From contig JAAEZH010000024.1 in the NCBI GenBank assembly GCA_018222965.1, positions 1 through 64,000 of the forward strand: DNA of 64,000 nucleotides, written 5' to 3'. The position numbers were made by a program, and so were the translations under genes. Source of the stretch: Bacteroidota bacterium. GTDB lineage: Bacteria > Bacteroidota > Bacteroidia > Chitinophagales > Saprospiraceae. The notes under the pieces are model-generated. The model was not told the DNA's origin. It ran no database searches and saw only the letters and a program-made list of their open reading frames with translations. Below, piece by piece: positions 1 through 8,042 of the stretch (within the stretch, counting starts at the first letter, position 1; the number at the start of each line of letters is the position of its first letter).

Positions 1-56
1 AACGGAACAAACGGAACAAACGGAACAAACGGAACAAACGGAACAAACGGAACAAC
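1..56. repeat. 9-bp tandem repeat, unit CGGAACAAA, six copies
   Basis: Six consecutive units begin at 3, 12, 21, 30, 39 and 48; the last ends in AAC instead of AAA. The array runs off the left edge, so its true length is unknown. The unit is the reverse complement of TTTGTTCCG, which also occurs in the tandem array at 46244-46571, so the two loci share sequence. Because the unit is 9 bp it stays open in the frame of the downstream gene (Arg-Asn-Lys per unit), but the same words occur elsewhere in a clear spacer, so non-coding is more likely. Confidence 0.9.
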
Positions 57-503
57 TTGCCAAAATTCAAAAAAATAATCATTGAAAAGATAGCTTCCAG
101 CGATTCTGCATGTAGAGCTAAACTCGCACGTGAATTTTTAGAATCAGGGGAGTCGATAGACCCATATTTGGATATACTGTTGATGAAGCCTCCCATATCC
201 ACCCGTTTTTCCTGGCTGTTGGGAGATATTGGATTGATCGATGCGTCCTTTTCTCCTATAATTCTGTCCTATTGTATGGATCATTTTCATGAAATTAAGA
301 TCCCAAACTTCGAACGAGTCATTGCCCGGGAAGCAAAAACCTGTGCACCTGATTTCCCAAAAGGAAGAGAAGCAGAAGTGATTGATCTTTTACTCGAGTT
401 TTACCACAACCCCAAAATGATTGTTACAACACGTAAATATGCAAAAGCAGCACTCGATAAAATCGCTGATAAATACCCGGAAATTCGGAATGAATTTGAG
501 TAA
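57..503 (+). CDS. hypothetical protein, helical, unrecognised
   Basis: An uninterrupted frame encodes about 148 residues from a TTG at 57. It has no signal peptide and no membrane segment. The sequence is mixed charged and hydrophobic with long amphipathic stretches, as in a small alpha-helical or HEAT-like protein, but I do not recognise a family. There is no ATG near the beginning; the frame is open to the left edge through the 9-bp repeat, so the gene could start outside the window. TTG start is favoured because a similar repeat at 46 kb is intergenic. A 58-base spacer with an ACAAACCA repeat separates it from the next gene. Confidence 0.6.
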   Translation: MPKFKKIIIEKIASSDSACRAKLAREFLESGESIDPYLDILLMKPPISTRFSWLLGDIGLIDASFSPIILSYCMDHFHEIKIPNFERVIAREAKTCAPDFPKGREAEVIDLLLEFYHNPKMIVTTRKYAKAALDKIADKYPEIRNEFE

Positions 504-532
504 TTCTTAGGTTTTAATTTCTAATTTTTAGA

Positions 533-556
533 CAAACCAACAAACCAACAAACCGT
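533..556. repeat. 8-bp tandem repeat (ACAAACCA-type), three copies
   Basis: The spacer between the first two genes holds three back-to-back units of ACAAACCA, the last one degenerate. It is one of several short tandem repeats of 7-9 bp that sit in spacers of this window. Confidence 0.75.
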
Positions 557-561
557 CCTCC

Positions 562-987
562 ATGTACCACATATACCACGATTTGGAAATAAAGGCAAGC
601 CCGGATAAAGTTTACCGGGCCGTTACTGATCCGAAGCACCTGATAAACTGGTGGCCGCTTAAGTGCAGCGGAAATCCTGAAAAAGGAGAGGAGTACAACT
701 ATTTCTTCGGGCCGGAATACGACTGGTTGGCGCAGGTATCAGATTGCTCAGAAAATGAGTATATCTATTTCAAAATGACCCGCTCCGATCCGGATTGGGA
801 TCCAACTTCATTTGGTTACCAACTGGAAGCAAAAGAAGATGGGATCCAATTGAAATTCAGCCACAAAAACTGGCCGGCATGCAATGGGCATTTTCGACAT
901 TCCTCTTTTTGCTGGGCCATACTTTTGAAAGGCTTGAAAGATTATTTGGAGACTGGAAAAATCATTCCTTTTGAAGATCGGGAATGA
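562..987 (+). CDS. SRPBCC / AHSA1-like domain protein
   Basis: A 141-residue cytosolic protein of the START/Bet v1-like (SRPBCC, Aha1-type) fold. The N-terminal pattern of a strand with Ser-Pro-Asp-Lys-Val-Tyr-Arg-Ala-Val-Thr-Asp, followed by a Trp-Trp pair near residues 30-31 and a C-terminal amphipathic helix with Trp-Ala-Ile-Leu-Leu-Lys-Gly-Leu, is typical of this family. Members bind hydrophobic ligands; the ligand here cannot be told. ATG at 562 follows the short repeat and is the natural start. Confidence 0.75.
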   Translation: MYHIYHDLEIKASPDKVYRAVTDPKHLINWWPLKCSGNPEKGEEYNYFFGPEYDWLAQVSDCSENEYIYFKMTRSDPDWDPTSFGYQLEAKEDGIQLKFSHKNWPACNGHFRHSSFCWAILLKGLKDYLETGKIIPFEDRE

Positions 988-1154
988 CCACATCTATCAT
1001 GATTCTTGTTGCTATTATAATCCCTCCGAAAAAAAGAAGTTTCAATTGTTAATGATACAACTAGACTGACAACCCTTCAAGATTCTTCCTGTCTATAAGG
1101 ATAATGCTGCGTATAAAATGTGCTCGAGCCATTTTATCTTTCAATTTTTCCATA

Positions 1155-2057
1155 ATGAAATACCCTATTCTGACCCTGCTTCTGCTTGGTATGTGCAGCC
1201 TGCATGCCCAGGTAGAACATATGATCACTGATGGCCAAAACAAAATCCATCTTACCACCTTTGGCGAAGGAGATCCAATCTTAATCATAAACGGCGGACC
1301 GGGAATGAACAGCGATGGATTTAAATTCCTGGCTGAATCGCTTAGCACCAATAATCAAACCATCATTTACGATCAAAGAGGAACCGGATTGTCCGTAGTT
1401 CCAAATCCGGATGCTGAAAATATCCGGATGGATTCCATGATTCAGGATATCGAAACGATTCGGGCCTTTTTGGAAATTGATAAATGGATTGTCCTCGGCC
1501 ATTCTTTCGGCGGCATGCTGGCTTCTTATTATACCACCCATTATCCGGAGCGCGTAAAGGGCTTGATTTTATCCTCATCCGGGGGACTGGATATGGACCT
1601 TTTTTCCACAACGGACATAAGATCCAGCCTGACAGAGACCCAACGCGATTCGCTGAGTTACTGGTCGCGACAGATTGCCAATGGAGACACTTCCTATCAT
1701 GCCTTGTATCAAAGAGGATTGTATCTGGCTCCGGCTTACCTGTATGACAAATCACATGTACCGGTTGTAGCTGAACGGCTGACACAAGGCAATATGGACA
1801 TAAACCGACTTGTGTGGAGCGATATGCAGCGAATAGGTTTTGATTGTAAGGAAGCTTTGCGCAGCTTTCAACAGCCGGTTCTGATTATTCAGGGAAAGGA
1901 AGATATTGTGAGTGTTCAGCTTGCGGAAAAGGCAGCGGGCGTTTTTCCGAATGCTCAATTGGTTATACTTGAAAAATGCAGCCATTACGGCTGGTTGGAT
2001 CAGCCAAAATTGTATTTTGAGCATATTGATCGATTCCTGCGGGCTGTTGCAGGGTAA
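1155..2057 (+). CDS. secreted alpha/beta hydrolase, prolyl iminopeptidase-like (S33)
   Basis: A 300-residue alpha/beta hydrolase with an N-terminal signal peptide ending near Ala-Gln (residues 18-19). The oxyanion motif NGGPG lies at 46-50, the DQRGTGLS motif typical of S33 prolyl aminopeptidases at 73-80, and the nucleophile elbow GHSFGG at 115-120 (Ser117). A GKEDIV strand and a CSHYGW segment near the C-terminus supply the probable Asp and His. It probably releases N-terminal residues from peptides in the periplasm; exact specificity is inference. ATG 1155 is preferred over an in-frame ATG at 1104 because it begins the signal peptide. The next gene follows after 10 bases. Confidence 0.85.
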   Translation: MKYPILTLLLLGMCSLHAQVEHMITDGQNKIHLTTFGEGDPILIINGGPGMNSDGFKFLAESLSTNNQTIIYDQRGTGLSVVPNPDAENIRMDSMIQDIETIRAFLEIDKWIVLGHSFGGMLASYYTTHYPERVKGLILSSSGGLDMDLFSTTDIRSSLTETQRDSLSYWSRQIANGDTSYHALYQRGLYLAPAYLYDKSHVPVVAERLTQGNMDINRLVWSDMQRIGFDCKEALRSFQQPVLIIQGKEDIVSVQLAEKAAGVFPNAQLVILEKCSHYGWLDQPKLYFEHIDRFLRAVAG

Positions 2058-2067
2058 AATCCAAGGT

Positions 2068-2445
2068 ATGATACACAAAGCTGAATCTTCATCGGAATAT
2101 ATTGAGGTATTGGAGGATGACTGGCGCAAAGAAAAGCTTCTGCTGATTCGTGAAATCATTCGCGCGAAAGCGCCAAAGATCAAAGAAGGCATGGAATACA
2201 AAATGCTCAGTTTTGGAGACGGGCACAGAAATATCTTTCACCTCAATGCACAGAAAAACTACGTTAGTCTGTATGTAGGAAATGCCTCCAAGGTTGATCC
2301 GGACGGTATTTTACTTGAAGGACTGGATGTCGGAAAAGGCTGTATTCGATTTAAGAAATCGGTAGACATTTCGGATACCCAGATAGACCGTTTTATAGAA
2401 AAGGCCCTTAGCATGTGGGAAAATAAAGAAGATATTGGTTGCTAA
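2068..2445 (+). CDS. DUF1801 (YdhG-like) domain protein
   Basis: A 125-residue cytosolic protein with the DUF1801 pattern: a basic N-terminal helix with repeated Ile-Arg, an Ile-Lys-Glu-Gly-Met-Glu-Tyr-Lys segment, a central strand ending in Tyr-Val-Ser-Leu-Tyr, and a C-terminal Gly-Lys-Gly-Cys-Ile-Arg-Phe-Lys segment followed by a helix. The biochemical role of the family is not settled. The frame is open much further upstream inside the hydrolase gene, but ATG 2068, ten bases after that stop, gives the usual family length. Probably translated with the hydrolase. Confidence 0.8.
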   Translation: MIHKAESSSEYIEVLEDDWRKEKLLLIREIIRAKAPKIKEGMEYKMLSFGDGHRNIFHLNAQKNYVSLYVGNASKVDPDGILLEGLDVGKGCIRFKKSVDISDTQIDRFIEKALSMWENKEDIGC

Positions 2446-2486
2446 TGCGGCTTTGTGTTACCTTAGGGAGTACAGAACCTTGATAC

Positions 2487-3548
2487 ATGAAAGGCAACAA
2501 GCCCTCGAAAAAAAAAGTCCCATTTCCAGTTGGTCCGGAGTTGAAAAACTACCTCAAATTGCACAATCATATCGTAGACCTCCCCTTAAAATACGAGGAT
2601 TTACTGCGGTATAATGCAAGTATCCCCCTAATGTCGCAGGAAGATGAGGACACGCTTTGGCGCACCGTTTTTTATCCGGAACTGGAGTTTGCAGAAATCA
2701 ACGACGCACTTTGCCAGGTGTATTCCCTGCTGAAAGCTGATGGCAATCGCGATGCCCTCGACCACCTGGATATTGAGCGCATTGACTTTTGTACATTTGG
2801 GAATACCAAGCCCTTTCGCATCCGGATCATTAACCGGCTCAACGACAACTACGACCATTTTTACGTAAAACGAATAGATGCTTCCCGCATCTACGGACTG
2901 GAGCTGGAGAATTTGCTGTCCCCAAACTGGTTTACCTATCTGGTGGATGGCTCCACGCTGATCGAAGAGCATGTGGCTGGTATACCCGGCGACGATTTTA
3001 TGGATTCCCACATCCAACAAAATAAATTTGAGCAGACCCGAATTGCCAAAGAATTTATCAAGTTTAATGAACGCTGTTTCGTGCGCCTGCTCGGAGACAT
3101 GCGGTCTTACAATTTTGTGGTCGATATTACACCCGATATTGAAGGAAACCAGTACCGCTTGCGGGCAATTGATTTTGATCAGCAATCCTATGAAGGCTGG
3201 AAGAGCTTCTATCTTCCCCAGTACTTTAAGGAAAACAACCCAATTATTAACCTGGGGATTGACAACCTGAATGCCGCTACCGTAAAACAATATCAACTGG
3301 AAGAGAGAACCCTCATTGCCCTGCGCGCCAAAAGTTCCCTGGAGCGATTAGAAACGCTGCTCGGAATAATGCGACGCGATCCTATTTCCACCAAAGAAAA
3401 AGTACACAAACTTCGTGGCGAACTGGCCTATCACCACAAAAACGATAGTTTCCTGGATTTGGAAACCATGGGTGATTTGGTGCGGAACAACATTCGATTG
3501 CTTTTAAGGAAAGAGTTTAAGCAGAGTTTTTTGGAGCCGGAAGGGTAG
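2487..3548 (+). CDS. kinase-fold-like protein, family not recognised
   Basis: A 353-residue cytosolic protein. The middle carries elements that look like a divergent protein-kinase/aminoglycoside-kinase core: a Phe-Tyr-Val-Lys-Arg strand (candidate ATP-binding Lys), an Ile-Glu-Glu-His-Val-Ala-Gly-Ile-Pro-Gly segment (hinge-like), then LLGDMRSYNFVVD (candidate catalytic loop Asp and Asn) and, some 20 residues on, RAIDFDQQS (candidate metal-binding DFD). The C-terminal 110 residues are basic and helical. Assignment to the kinase fold is inference from these spaced motifs; no exact family name is offered. It stands alone, 41 bases after the DUF1801 gene, with a repeat-filled spacer behind it. 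Confidence 0.45.
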   Translation: MKGNKPSKKKVPFPVGPELKNYLKLHNHIVDLPLKYEDLLRYNASIPLMSQEDEDTLWRTVFYPELEFAEINDALCQVYSLLKADGNRDALDHLDIERIDFCTFGNTKPFRIRIINRLNDNYDHFYVKRIDASRIYGLELENLLSPNWFTYLVDGSTLIEEHVAGIPGDDFMDSHIQQNKFEQTRIAKEFIKFNERCFVRLLGDMRSYNFVVDITPDIEGNQYRLRAIDFDQQSYEGWKSFYLPQYFKENNPIINLGIDNLNAATVKQYQLEERTLIALRAKSSLERLETLLGIMRRDPISTKEKVHKLRGELAYHHKNDSFLDLETMGDLVRNNIRLLLRKEFKQSFLEPEG

Positions 3549-3557
3549 GCTGTTAAT

Positions 3558-3615
3558 GTAGAATGCAGAATGTAGAATGTAGAATGCAGAATGTAGAATT
3601 GGGAATGTAAAATGC
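3558..3615. repeat. degenerate 7-bp tandem repeat (AGAATGT/C)
   Basis: The spacer after the kinase-like gene consists of repeated TAGAATG and CAGAATG words. Closely similar TGCAGAA words occur at 22543-22605 and AATGCAGAAT at 42757 and 42932, so this is a dispersed spacer repeat family. Confidence 0.8.
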
Positions 3616-3654
3616 TACACCCGTGGCTGGCAGGTTAAATCTAAAATTTTTCAA

Positions 3655-4377
3655 ATGCGCTTATTCTTACTTTTTTCTTTTTTAGGCTTGGTCATGTCCT
3701 GTAATTCCATTGAAAGCACAGATTCAGGAAGTGAGCAGGAAACACGTGCTGATGGCTACCACATCGTTGTCATAGGCTCTTCAACGGCTGAAGGTGTTGG
3801 TGCCTCCGTGCCTGACAGTGCCTGGGTCAACCGGTACCGGGCAGCAGTGCAATCAAAGGGTGATCATAAGGTAACCAACCTGAGTAAAGGTGGATACACG
3901 ACCTACCATTTATTGCCGGATGCGGCTTCCGCCGAATCAAAAATTGCCGATCATACTATTGATCCGGAGCGAAACATCAGCAAGGCTTTATCGCTGGATC
4001 CGGATGCTGTAATTGTCAACCTGCCTTCGAATGATGCGGCCAGAAATTATTCGGTACATACCCATCTGACTAACTTTTCCAGAATCGCAAACGAGGCTGA
4101 AAAGGCCGGAGTCCCCATCTGGATTTGTACCACACAGCCCCGAAATTTTGAAGAAGCAAAACAAATTGAAACGCAAGTCATTGTGCGCGATTCTATCTTC
4201 TCCCAGTATGATGATATGGCCATTGATTTCTGGAATGGAACTGCCGGGGAGGATGGGTTTATCCTGAAAAAATATGACTCCGGAGATGGGATTCATCTGA
4301 ACGATGGGGGACATCGCTTGTTGTTTGAGCGAGTACTTGCTAAGAATATCTTAAACAAACTTGAAAATACCCATTAA
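3655..4377 (+). CDS. SGNH/GDSL-hydrolase lipoprotein
   Basis: A 240-residue lipoprotein: hydrophobic leader with lipobox ending Met-Ser-Cys at residue 16. After a short Ser/Glu-rich linker the SGNH core begins with VVIGSSTAEG (nucleophile Ser at about 43), has a block with Asn in LPSNDAARN, and ends with DGIHLNDGGH carrying the Asp-x-x-His pair. It is expected to hydrolyse an ester or acetyl group at the cell envelope; the substrate is unknown. Its TAA overlaps the ATG of the next gene (TAATG at 4375-4379), so the two are likely co-translated. Confidence 0.85.
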   Translation: MRLFLLFSFLGLVMSCNSIESTDSGSEQETRADGYHIVVIGSSTAEGVGASVPDSAWVNRYRAAVQSKGDHKVTNLSKGGYTTYHLLPDAASAESKIADHTIDPERNISKALSLDPDAVIVNLPSNDAARNYSVHTHLTNFSRIANEAEKAGVPIWICTTQPRNFEEAKQIETQVIVRDSIFSQYDDMAIDFWNGTAGEDGFILKKYDSGDGIHLNDGGHRLLFERVLAKNILNKLENTH

Positions 4378-5360
4378 TGAAATACCGCAAACTTGCAGAC
4401 TCTGACTTGAAGGTATCTGTAATCACTTTTGGAGCCTGGGCTGCCGGAGGCTGGATGTGGGGATCCACAGAAAGAAGTGAAGCCATTCAGGCGATTCAGG
4501 CTGCTTACAATGAGGGGGTAACCAGTATAGATACTGCGCCTATTTATGGACAGGGAACCAGTGAAGAAATTGTTGGTGAAGCCATCAAAGGATTCTCCAG
4601 AGATAAGGTGCAAATCCTGACCAAATTTGGATTGCGCTGGGATTTAGACAAAGGCAATTTTTATTTCAACAGTAAAGACAATTCGGGGAAACCCATTGAT
4701 ATTTATAAGTATGCTGGAAAAGAAAGTATTATCCACGAATGCGAACAAAGCCTGCGTCGGTTGGGTACCGATTACATAGATCTTTATCAGATTCACTGGC
4801 CCGATAAGTCGACGGCAATTTCAGAGACATTTGAAGCAGTAGAACGTCTTATCGAACAGGGAAAAGTGCGCTATGCCGGGGTATGTAATTACCGCCCGGC
4901 ACAAATAGCTGAGGCAGAGTCGGTGTCCCATATTGTTTCTGATCAGATTCCATTCAGTATGGTAAACAGGGCGGTAGAGGATGAAACAGTACCATATTGT
5001 ATGGAGCAGGGGAAATCCGTACTGGCTTATAGTCCGCTGGAGCGTGGTTTGCTCACCGGGAAAATCCAGCCGGGCCATCAATTTGCGGAAGGGGATCACC
5101 GGGCTTCTCACAAGCATTTCCAGGATGAGTTTGTACTTCGTACCAATGTGTTTCTGGATAAAATTCGTCCGATTGCCAAAGAAAAAGGAGTGACCCTGGC
5201 TCAATTGGTATTGCGCTGGACGATCGAGCGGCCGGGAATTACCATCGCACTGGCAGGTGCCCGCAATGCCAAACAATCGGTGGAGAATGCAAAGGCTGCC
5301 GATATTATTTTGAGCCCGGAAGAATACGATTTTATCAGTCAGGAAGTTGAAAAACTGTAA
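4377..5360 (+). CDS. aldo/keto reductase
   Basis: A 327-residue NADPH-dependent aldo/keto reductase. The catalytic tetrad is visible: Asp52 (SIDTAP), Tyr57 (YGQG), Lys83 (LTKFG) and His140 (YQIHWP). The C-terminal half keeps the usual MVNR, YSPL-rGLLTGK and GARN-type cofactor segments. Start overlaps the stop of the SGNH lipoprotein by one base. It ends directly against the stop of the convergent membrane-protein gene. Substrate not predictable. Confidence 0.93.
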   Translation: MKYRKLADSDLKVSVITFGAWAAGGWMWGSTERSEAIQAIQAAYNEGVTSIDTAPIYGQGTSEEIVGEAIKGFSRDKVQILTKFGLRWDLDKGNFYFNSKDNSGKPIDIYKYAGKESIIHECEQSLRRLGTDYIDLYQIHWPDKSTAISETFEAVERLIEQGKVRYAGVCNYRPAQIAEAESVSHIVSDQIPFSMVNRAVEDETVPYCMEQGKSVLAYSPLERGLLTGKIQPGHQFAEGDHRASHKHFQDEFVLRTNVFLDKIRPIAKEKGVTLAQLVLRWTIERPGITIALAGARNAKQSVENAKAADIILSPEEYDFISQEVEKL

Positions 5361-5885
5361 TTAAGAGCCAGATCCTTTTTGTTCCAGTTGGTCGATTAAT
5401 CCAATGACAAATCTTTCGGAATAGCCGCCGATAAAACACCAGACAAAGAGTTTGCCGGTATTTTTTATCCCAAGCGGTTGAATAATCGTAAACTGTTCCA
5501 GTAAGGGTAATTCTTTCTCAGCATCCGTAAGCTTCGTGAAGTCGGGGAAGAGGTTGGTGGTAAGTAAACCATCGCCTTCCTGACCGGATAAAATGCCCGA
5601 CATAAATAATAGGTATACCACGCCAGCGAGCACCGTGCCATATAGCATGGGCATCAATGTTTCTAGCAGAGGCAGCCTGGTCCGTTTACCGGCAGCTTTA
5701 TCTGCCTGTACGCGCCGCAGCAAAGATACACTGGCTCCCAGGGTGCCAAAAAGCAAGCAGAAGAAAAAGCTTTTTACTTCAAATCTGGTACTTAATGCAC
5801 CAACAATAAAAAGGCCCGCCATGGTCGCCAGGATGAGCAACTGTACGATAAATATGGTTCTTATCGTAGATAGATGGTTTGACAT
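5361..5885 (-). CDS. hypothetical inner-membrane protein
   Basis: About 174 residues with two adjacent N-terminal transmembrane helices (residues about 10-28 and 37-50), a basic cytosolic loop with Arg-Arg-Val-Gln-Ala-Asp-Lys-Ala-Ala-Gly-Lys-Arg, a third helix near 75-95, and possibly a fourth in the Leu-Phe-Val-Trp-Cys-Phe-Ile-Gly-Gly region. No family recognised. An in-frame ATG at 6026 would add 47 residues, but it would overlap the start of the divergent gene at 6021; ATG 5885 leaves room for a divergent promoter. Confidence 0.6.
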   Translation of the reverse strand: MSNHLSTIRTIFIVQLLILATMAGLFIVGALSTRFEVKSFFFCLLFGTLGASVSLLRRVQADKAAGKRTRLPLLETLMPMLYGTVLAGVVYLLFMSGILSGQEGDGLLTTNLFPDFTKLTDAEKELPLLEQFTIIQPLGIKNTGKLFVWCFIGGYSERFVIGLIDQLEQKGSGS

Positions 5886-6020
5886 TTCAAGCAGGTTTTG
5901 GTGTTTAATTCTAATGTAATATAGCCAAATAATCTCCGCCTGATTGCGGTAAATTTTCAATTGGAAAAACCGCTGTTCATTTAATATGTTTCTTAGCCCT
6001 TCATTTTCGTTATAGTTATA

Positions 6021-6374
6021 ATGCAAACAACAAAACGGCTCTTAATATTTCTCATCTTGCTGTCCTTCAGCAGCCATTTGTTTTCCCAGGCCTGGTCTGT
6101 TCAGCAGACGGAACCCCCGGGTGGTGCCTGGGCCGGGCTGTCCTACTGCTTTGAAATTACACCCGATTCCCTGAATCAGTATGATTCTGTAATTGTCTCC
6201 GGTACCGACGGACCTGTTAAACACATTGAGGATCAGACCTACTGTTATTATCCTTCCCGTGTCGGGGAATCAACCATTTTCGTCTATGATGTTCATGGAG
6301 ACGATAGCTTAATGCTTGCCCGGCATCCCGTACAGACAAAACCCTGGCCTGATCCGGAAGCCAGGCTGGTATGA
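6021..6374 (+). CDS. secreted GldM domain-3-like protein, N-terminal part of a split gene
   Basis: 117 residues with a signal peptide (to about residue 22). The remainder resembles the third domain of GldM/PorM: a Trp-Ala-Gly-Leu-Ser-Tyr-Cys-Phe-Glu-Ile segment, a strand-rich middle, and the end KPWPDPEARLV, matching the Pro-Asp-Pro linker that precedes the last GldM domain. The stop TGA at 6372 overlaps the ATG at 6371 of the next frame, which carries the last domain. Either a 1-base deletion split one gene of about 217 residues, or the two are translationally coupled; the second piece lacks its own signal peptide, which favours a frameshift. Confidence 0.6.
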   Translation: MQTTKRLLIFLILLSFSSHLFSQAWSVQQTEPPGGAWAGLSYCFEITPDSLNQYDSVIVSGTDGPVKHIEDQTYCYYPSRVGESTIFVYDVHGDDSLMLARHPVQTKPWPDPEARLV

Positions 6375-6673
6375 GGGAATCAGGAGATATTAGTATTCCT
6401 CTTTTCAGGGCTTATGGAGGGGTTTATGTACCCATTTCATTTGGCGACATGTCGGGTGGTCATACGGTATTAAGCTTTGTTTTTAAATGGATTCGAAAGG
6501 GAGAGTTATTGGAAGAGGTGGTCAATATCAATGGGATATTCAATGATGAAATCAGGTCTCTTTTTCCGGGGTTTCGGTCGGGCGACCAAATTCTGATTGA
6601 CGATATTCGGGTGATCATGCCCGGAGAAGATAATGCCCGTCAAATCGAGTCCTTACTCTTTACTCTCAAATAG
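6371..6673 (+). CDS. GldM C-terminal-domain-like protein, C-terminal part of a split gene
   Basis: 100 residues resembling the final domain of GldM/PorM: SGDISIPLFRAYGGV at the beginning, then VLSFVFKW, FNDEI, a Gly-Asp-Gln-Ile-Leu-Ile-Asp-Asp-Ile-Arg-Val-Ile-Met-Pro-Gly stretch and a final strand. It lacks a signal peptide although the domain is periplasmic in known GldM, so on its own it would be misplaced. It is in the -1 frame relative to 6021-6374 and shares an ATGA junction with it. No slippery heptamer is visible at the junction. Confidence 0.55.
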   Translation: MRESGDISIPLFRAYGGVYVPISFGDMSGGHTVLSFVFKWIRKGELLEEVVNINGIFNDEIRSLFPGFRSGDQILIDDIRVIMPGEDNARQIESLLFTLK

Positions 6674-6678
6674 CTCTT

Positions 6679-7353
6679 ATGAATTACATGATGGTCCTTT
6701 TCTTTGGGATTTGCATTCTTTTGGGAAGTTGTAAATCAGATTCCTCCCATAAGCACGCTACTGCAATTCCTTTTTCATCTATTGCTGAAGCACGAGTAAG
6801 TGAAGCGGAGCAAATCTCCATGCCAGACACAACTAGGTTTCTGGTTAGAGAAGTATCCCCAAAGGTTGCTTTAAATGAGGCTTTCGCCGAAAGGCAGCTC
6901 GTTCGAATTGAAAAGGACAGTTTGTTGAATTTCCCGGGAAGTACGATAAGTAGAGTGATTTTTCAGGAATTGAATGGGAGAGGAGGCCATGGATTGGAGT
7001 CTGTATTTGAAATTCGCACCGGCAAGTCCAAAGAACTGAGGCCGGCAGAATATCAGCCATTTTTGGAGCTCCTCCATAATCCCAAATCTTATGGGCAATA
7101 CACAGCTGCTTGTCACGATCCCAGAGTTGGATTGATATTTTACAACGAATCGGATCACATTATTGGTTACATCAGTCTTTGTCTGGCCTGCAACAATGTT
7201 TATACCCGTCCGCGCCTGGCTGGACTGGGACTGTCCTATCAGGATGCCGGATTCAGCAAAATCAGCCGCAAGAAGCTGCGGGAACTATTTGCCAACTGGG
7301 GCTTCCCGGATGATTATTTGGGCATTTTTGATGGAGTAACCGGGGAGGAGTAA
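6679..7353 (+). CDS. hypothetical lipoprotein
   Basis: 224 residues with a lipoprotein signal (hydrophobic stretch then Leu-Gly-Ser-Cys at residues 15-18). The rest is a soluble domain with no recognised family; two Cys pairs (YTAACHDP and SLCLACNNVY) may form a disulfide or bind metal. Start could be ATG 6679 or the in-frame ATG at 6688. It follows the GldM-like pair after 5 bases, suggesting one transcript. A perfect copy of the dispersed near-palindrome GGCTTTCGCCGAAAGGC lies inside it at 6879-6895, read as Ala-Phe-Ala-Glu-Arg-Gln. Confidence 0.7.
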   Translation: MNYMMVLFFGICILLGSCKSDSSHKHATAIPFSSIAEARVSEAEQISMPDTTRFLVREVSPKVALNEAFAERQLVRIEKDSLLNFPGSTISRVIFQELNGRGGHGLESVFEIRTGKSKELRPAEYQPFLELLHNPKSYGQYTAACHDPRVGLIFYNESDHIIGYISLCLACNNVYTRPRLAGLGLSYQDAGFSKISRKKLRELFANWGFPDDYLGIFDGVTGEE

Positions 7354-7457
7354 AAGGGATTAATACCAAATTAGCCGCTAATTATCGGAAAAGCTAAATC
7401 TTGCTTTGATCCCGATATTAAAAGTGGATCTTTGCTGTTCGAAACAAATTCCTGTCG

Positions 7458-8039
7458 ATGAGCATCGAAAAAGAACTTCAAAGCCGCAGCAATTCTAGCT
7501 GCGAATTATGCAGTGCACAGGAGAATCTGGCTGTCTATCCGGTAAGTCCGGCTGACGATCAGGATCTCGCAAAAAACATTTACGCCTGCGATACCTGCCG
7601 TACCCAAATGGAAGATCCGGAAACTGTTGATTCCAATCACTGGCGTTGTCTCAATGACAGCATGTGGAGCCAGGTGCCGGCGGTACAGGTAATTTCCTGG
7701 CGCATGTTGCACCGCTTGCGAAGCGAAGGCTGGTCTGGCGAATTAATCGACATGATGTACATGGACGAAGACACGCTGGCCTGGGCAAAAGAAAGCGGAG
7801 ACCATTTGAGCGAAGATGATAAGGTCGTGCATAAAGACAGCAACGGCGCGGTACTCGAAGCTGGCGATACGGTGGTTCTCATCAAAGATCTGAATGTGAA
7901 AGGGGCCAGTTTTACAGCCAAACGCGGAACTGCTGTGCGACGCATTTCTTTGGTGGAAGACAATCCGGAACACATTGAAGGCAAGGTCAATGATCAGCGC
8001 ATTGTCATCCTCACCAGGTTTGTGAAGAAGTCGAAGTAA
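7458..8039 (+). CDS. yjdM: PhnA/YjdM family zinc-ribbon protein
   Basis: 193 residues. The N-terminus has four Cys in two CxxC pairs (Cys15/18 and Cys44/47), a zinc ribbon. The C-terminal PhnA domain is clear: DGDTVVLIKDLNVKG-like text at about 135-150 (here GDTVVLIKDLNVKGASFTAK), then RGTAVRRI and a final strand. Despite the PhnA name, the family is not a proven phosphonate hydrolase. The middle 80 residues are rich in Trp and acidic residues, longer than the short E. coli form, as in other Bacteroidota members. Confidence 0.85.
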   Translation: MSIEKELQSRSNSSCELCSAQENLAVYPVSPADDQDLAKNIYACDTCRTQMEDPETVDSNHWRCLNDSMWSQVPAVQVISWRMLHRLRSEGWSGELIDMMYMDEDTLAWAKESGDHLSEDDKVVHKDSNGAVLEAGDTVVLIKDLNVKGASFTAKRGTAVRRISLVEDNPEHIEGKVNDQRIVILTRFVKKSK

Positions 8040-8042
8040 AGC

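Noticed and set aside
1-56. CRISPR array
   Set aside because: The repeat is 9 bp with no spacers between units; no Cas gene is present in the window.
2628-3296. 222-residue frame antisense to the kinase-like gene
   Set aside because: The sense frame is longer, follows a normal gene direction and has spaced motifs; the antisense text is low in charge and featureless.
6360-6380. programmed -1 frameshift joining the GldM-like halves
   Set aside because: The junction CTGGTATGAGG has no X XXY YYZ slippery heptamer and no clear downstream stem; mutation or coupling is more likely.
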